NCBI GenBank assembly: GCA_018873245.2
Contig: JAEMBT020000001.1
Span: forward strand, 558,001-622,000
Source: Archegozetes longisetosus
Lineage: Eukaryota > Arthropoda > Arachnida > Sarcoptiformes > Trhypochthoniidae
Length of the DNA: 64,000 nt
Direction: 5' to 3'
Shown: positions 61,115-64,000 of the stretch, in pieces
Position numbering within the stretch: the stretch's first letter is position 1
Layout: each line of letters starts with the position of its first letter
The notes under the pieces: model-generated
The model's input: the letters and a program-made list of their open reading frames with translations, nothing else
Told to the model about the DNA's origin: nothing
Database searches by the model: none
Made by a program: the position numbers and the translations under genes

Positions 61115-62638
61115 ATGTTGAAAGTTTCCATTTATTTATTTATTGTTGTAATTAAATTACTTATTTGTGATTCATTAAGTGAAAGCAACTTTGATTCTAA
61201 TGAATGTTTTAAAAGAGTTCATCGTAGTTGTAATCATGAGACAAGTTTTACGTATGAAGAAATAGAAAACGCGACAATTTATATACAACAAAGATTTTCC
61301 AAAACAAATCCAATAAGAAGCCCGTGCGCTAAACTTCGTATCAGAAAAGACATTAAATGCTTATCAGAAAGTGAGCTGCACGATTTAATCGATGTTTTTA
61401 AAAAGCTTTATGAGAATGGAGTGGTCGACAAATTTTCATACATTCACGCGACTCACTGGCCAGCGGCACATAAGTTCAGCGAAGGTCTCAATTGGCATCG
61501 ATGGTTTATAAACGAGTTTGAGAAAGAAATGATTGAAGTGAATCCATCGGTAACGTTGCCGTATTGGGATTTCATCAGTGAATTCTCAGCACCAGAGAAA
61601 AGCATTATTTGGGATTATTTCGGACACGCCGGCAATAAACACCAAAATTTTTGTGTTATGGACGGACCCTTCGCTAATCAAACTGTCAACTATCCAAACA
61701 CTCATTGTTTAAAACGGGAGTGGAATCAAGATGGAACAATAACTCCATGGGAGTCATCGGAATGGATGACTGCTATCAATCAGATCGGAATTGTGCCTCG
61801 ATTCATCATTCCAGAGCTAACTGCACTTTTAAAATATTCATCCAAAACAGATCTTCTAAAGCTTACAAGAAGTGTTATATCGTTATTGAAGACAATCGAC
61901 CCAATGACTAAACCTTGGCCTCAGTTTGGTGTTTTATTAGCATTTACTGCACATTTCAAAACGCATTTGTCTTTAGGAGGATTCAATGGAGACCTTGGCA
62001 ATACATTCGGTACAAACGACCCTTTATTCTATCTGTTTCATCAATTTCAAGCTGATTATTCATTGTTAAAATGGCAGTTGACTGATGACAAAAATTTGGT
62101 GCCTAACAGTTATGATTTGGGAATTAGACTCAATTGGGATACGCAACAAATTTTCATCACTGATATTGAAAATGATTATCTAACTTATTATAGAAATGTC
62201 AAAGTTAAAGAGTCTTTTCAAGTTGGATTTGGTGAGCTTTGCTATATTCACGACCGATTAATTAAACCTATCAATCAAATCATCAGGGATGAAAAAAGAC
62301 AACTTCCAACAGCAGTCCAAAGACTGAAGTCTTCATTGCCTTTCAAGTTATTTAAGCGTTATTTTCCAAAATTTGCTTTATATCCAGATAGAGTCACATT
62401 TTTTGATTATGTTTTACCGGAAGTTGGAGACTGCAATCCCGAAAAAGTGGATGGCGTTTGCAATAAAATGCCATTAGCTCAAAGATTTACAGATTCGAAG
62501 GCTGGATTAAGGCAATGGAATAGTTTTATCTATAGTGCAAACTTCAACATAACGTCCAATGTATTAGCAGCTGAAGACACTTATTATGAGTTTATGAACG
62601 ATTTATACAAATATAATTATTGTTCTCCTTATGCGTAA
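61115..62638 (+). CDS. Secreted tyrosinase-type (PF00264) type-3 copper protein, intronless
   Basis: Tyrosinase-family proteins bind two coppers and typically oxidise phenols or catechols. The 507-aa product has a signal peptide (about 1-20, YLFIVVIKLLICDSLS) and a cysteine-rich N-terminal segment. The CuA site is visible as H111, H119 and H128 (AAHKFSEGLNWHRWF, spacing of 9 as in tyrosinases), followed by TLPYWDF. The CuB site is HFKTH (H280, H284) and NDPLFYLFHQFQADY, with H309 as the third ligand. All six copper ligands can thus be assigned. The residue before H309, normally His in the HH pair of this family, is Phe308, and the CuB motif reads HFKTH rather than HNxxH. The C-terminal part contains further cysteines and no membrane anchor. 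It is a single exon in a locus whose other long genes are split. Activity as an oxidase, oxygen carrier or other role is unproven. Confidence 0.9.
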   Translation: MLKVSIYLFIVVIKLLICDSLSESNFDSNECFKRVHRSCNHETSFTYEEIENATIYIQQRFSKTNPIRSPCAKLRIRKDIKCLSESELHDLIDVFKKLYENGVVDKFSYIHATHWPAAHKFSEGLNWHRWFINEFEKEMIEVNPSVTLPYWDFISEFSAPEKSIIWDYFGHAGNKHQNFCVMDGPFANQTVNYPNTHCLKREWNQDGTITPWESSEWMTAINQIGIVPRFIIPELTALLKYSSKTDLLKLTRSVISLLKTIDPMTKPWPQFGVLLAFTAHFKTHLSLGGFNGDLGNTFGTNDPLFYLFHQFQADYSLLKWQLTDDKNLVPNSYDLGIRLNWDTQQIFITDIENDYLTYYRNVKVKESFQVGFGELCYIHDRLIKPINQIIRDEKRQLPTAVQRLKSSLPFKLFKRYFPKFALYPDRVTFFDYVLPEVGDCNPEKVDGVCNKMPLAQRFTDSKAGLRQWNSFIYSANFNITSNVLAAEDTYYEFMNDLYKYNYCSPYA

Positions 62639-63102
62639 ATTTTTCATTATCATTAGGTATCATCAAATTCTGAAAATTTGTATTCAAAAATAAGGAATAT
62701 CCTCAAAAGTTTGTTCTTCGAATTTTGAACTATAAAATGTAAATTTGTCTTAAATATAACTTTAGATGATATTGAATACAATTTGAATGTTGGCGAAATG
62801 ATAAGTAAATTTATTGGGTTTTGATAAGTGGCGCTACACTCTTAATAACTTTTTAAAATAGACTTATGTAACATAAGCACATTTGCGTATTAAACTCTTA
62901 TTATTTGAGCCAAAAGTTTAAAGAGAAGGCTTTCTATTCTGAGATATATTCAAAGGATAGGAAGTTATATTTGCTTAAGATTTAGTGTTGAGTTAGAACA
63001 GGGCAAGTAGAAAGTCAATCATGAGTGAAGAGTGATTCTACAGATGCTATAACTCTAACTTTTGTTTGTGTGTCACTGTGTCGTTACTTTTTACTGCTAA
63101 TT
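62639..63102. other. Region 3' of the tyrosinase-type gene
   Basis: AT-rich sequence holding the presumed 3' UTR. No canonical AATAAA near the stop and no gene were noticed. Confidence 0.4.
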
Positions 63103-63172
63103 ATGGTACAATTTCGTTTCTGGACTTTTGCTTTATTGTGCTCTTATATTTTGTTAATCACTCTTGATAATT
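63103..63172 (+). CDS. Possible first exon encoding a signal peptide
   Basis: An ATG at 63103 opens 23 codons with a basic start and a hydrophobic core (MVQFRFWTFALLCSYILLI) and runs into a strong donor, GTAAGT, at 63173. This is the typical form of a first coding exon of a secreted or membrane protein. The next exon is not identified within the remaining bases, so the gene, if real, continues past 64000 or after a long intron. Confidence 0.35.
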
Positions 63173-64000
63173 GTAAGTCATTTTAGTTTTATATTTGCAA
63201 TTTAAATCATTGTTTTAATCATGATTTGTTATATTTTGAACTTGGATTCTTTAGTATTCATTTGGGAACATGTATTAGACTTTAATTATAAACTGCATAA
63301 TCAGTGTTTCTAAAGTTGCTTAAATGAGTTGAATTTTTGATAAAAACCAACTTTAAACATGGGAAAGATCGAAATGATTAAATCGTGTAACAATAGTTGA
63401 TTAGCTGTTAAGTGCGACATTATATCAATCATATTAGAGAGTCTCATATTCTTATAAGGTTAGAGAGAGTACTGAAAGAAAGGTATTCTAAAGCACTTCA
63501 TGCTTAAATCGTTTTGATTCTAAGTATAGCACATAGACTCCTAACTCAATGACATGGACTCTATATCTCTCTAAAAATAGACCTTTACTGACAAGTAGCA
63601 AATCTTCAATGCTCAAAAACACTTAATTGTTATAAAAATTGATGTAAAGGTTATACATTCTTATCTCTAAATAAATTAGTCTTTATATTGTCTGCTAGAA
63701 ATTTCACATGTTCAGGGCGTTTAAAATGACTGATTAAATCTAATTATAGTCTTTACTTACAAAATTAGATAATTGCAAAGTTTAAGGAACACTAAATTGT
63801 AGAGAACGTAAAAATTTGTCAAATTTTGAAAAATAACGAATAAAATATTCTCTCATTATATTGTTTAATTAGATGAAGGAAGCATTATAAAGTTGATTAT
63901 AATGATTGTAGAATTGTCAAAATAGGGCTCACTATAATAAGATTGGCTCGTAATCACTTTCAAAATGACAATTAGGCTCTATTATCGGGTTTCGTTAATG
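63173..64000. other. Right-end sequence without recognised genes
   Basis: AT-rich sequence to the end of the window. Nothing coding was supported; it may be an intron of the gene beginning at 63103. Confidence 0.4.

Noticed and set aside
1-64000. CRISPR arrays, bacterial operons or prophage-like systems
   Set aside because: The window is eukaryotic, with spliced genes; no regularly spaced direct repeats or prokaryotic gene organisation were seen.

Overview
The window is nuclear DNA from an arthropod: AT-rich, with spliced genes whose introns are mostly 55-100 bp (a few exceed 1 kb), long gene-poor spacers and AATAAA polyadenylation signals. The innexins carry the arthropod-type core [10 protein letters not shown] and paired extracellular cysteines. 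A chelicerate such as a mite is my best guess, but that is inference; no rRNA or mitochondrial marker is present to settle it.

Layout. Bases 1-496 (minus) hold the 5' part of a mitochondrial lipoyltransferase (LIPT1), head-to-head with a SKI2 exosome helicase (1039-4149, plus). From 5294 to 54277 there are six innexin genes, all on the plus strand: A 5294-7691 (14 exons), B 13792-15480, C 20775-22727, D 33889-35860, E 42152-44286 and F 50854-54277 (4 exons each). C and D are clear tandem duplicates with identical exon lengths. A single unrelated gene, a lipid-droplet serine hydrolase of the LDAH family (38686-39889), sits between D and E. At the right end are an intronless PDGF/VEGF-like growth factor (59271-59681, minus), some weak small-gene candidates, an intronless secreted tyrosinase-type copper protein (61115-62638, plus) and a possible signal-peptide exon at 63103.

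How the genes work together. The innexins encode four-pass gap-junction subunits and presumably form a locus of homo- or heteromeric channels. The other genes are unrelated housekeeping or secreted functions. All splice models were derived by hand from reading-frame continuity, GT/GC-AG sites and family conservation; each gives a full open frame.

Most notable points: the six-gene innexin cluster, an intron-rich divergent innexin A using a GC-AG intron, a non-arthropod-type (PF00264) tyrosinase without introns, a PVF-like factor lacking one of the usual dimer cysteines, a SKI2 with no visible N-terminal region, and an open coding-like frame of at least 94 codons running into the start of innexin F.
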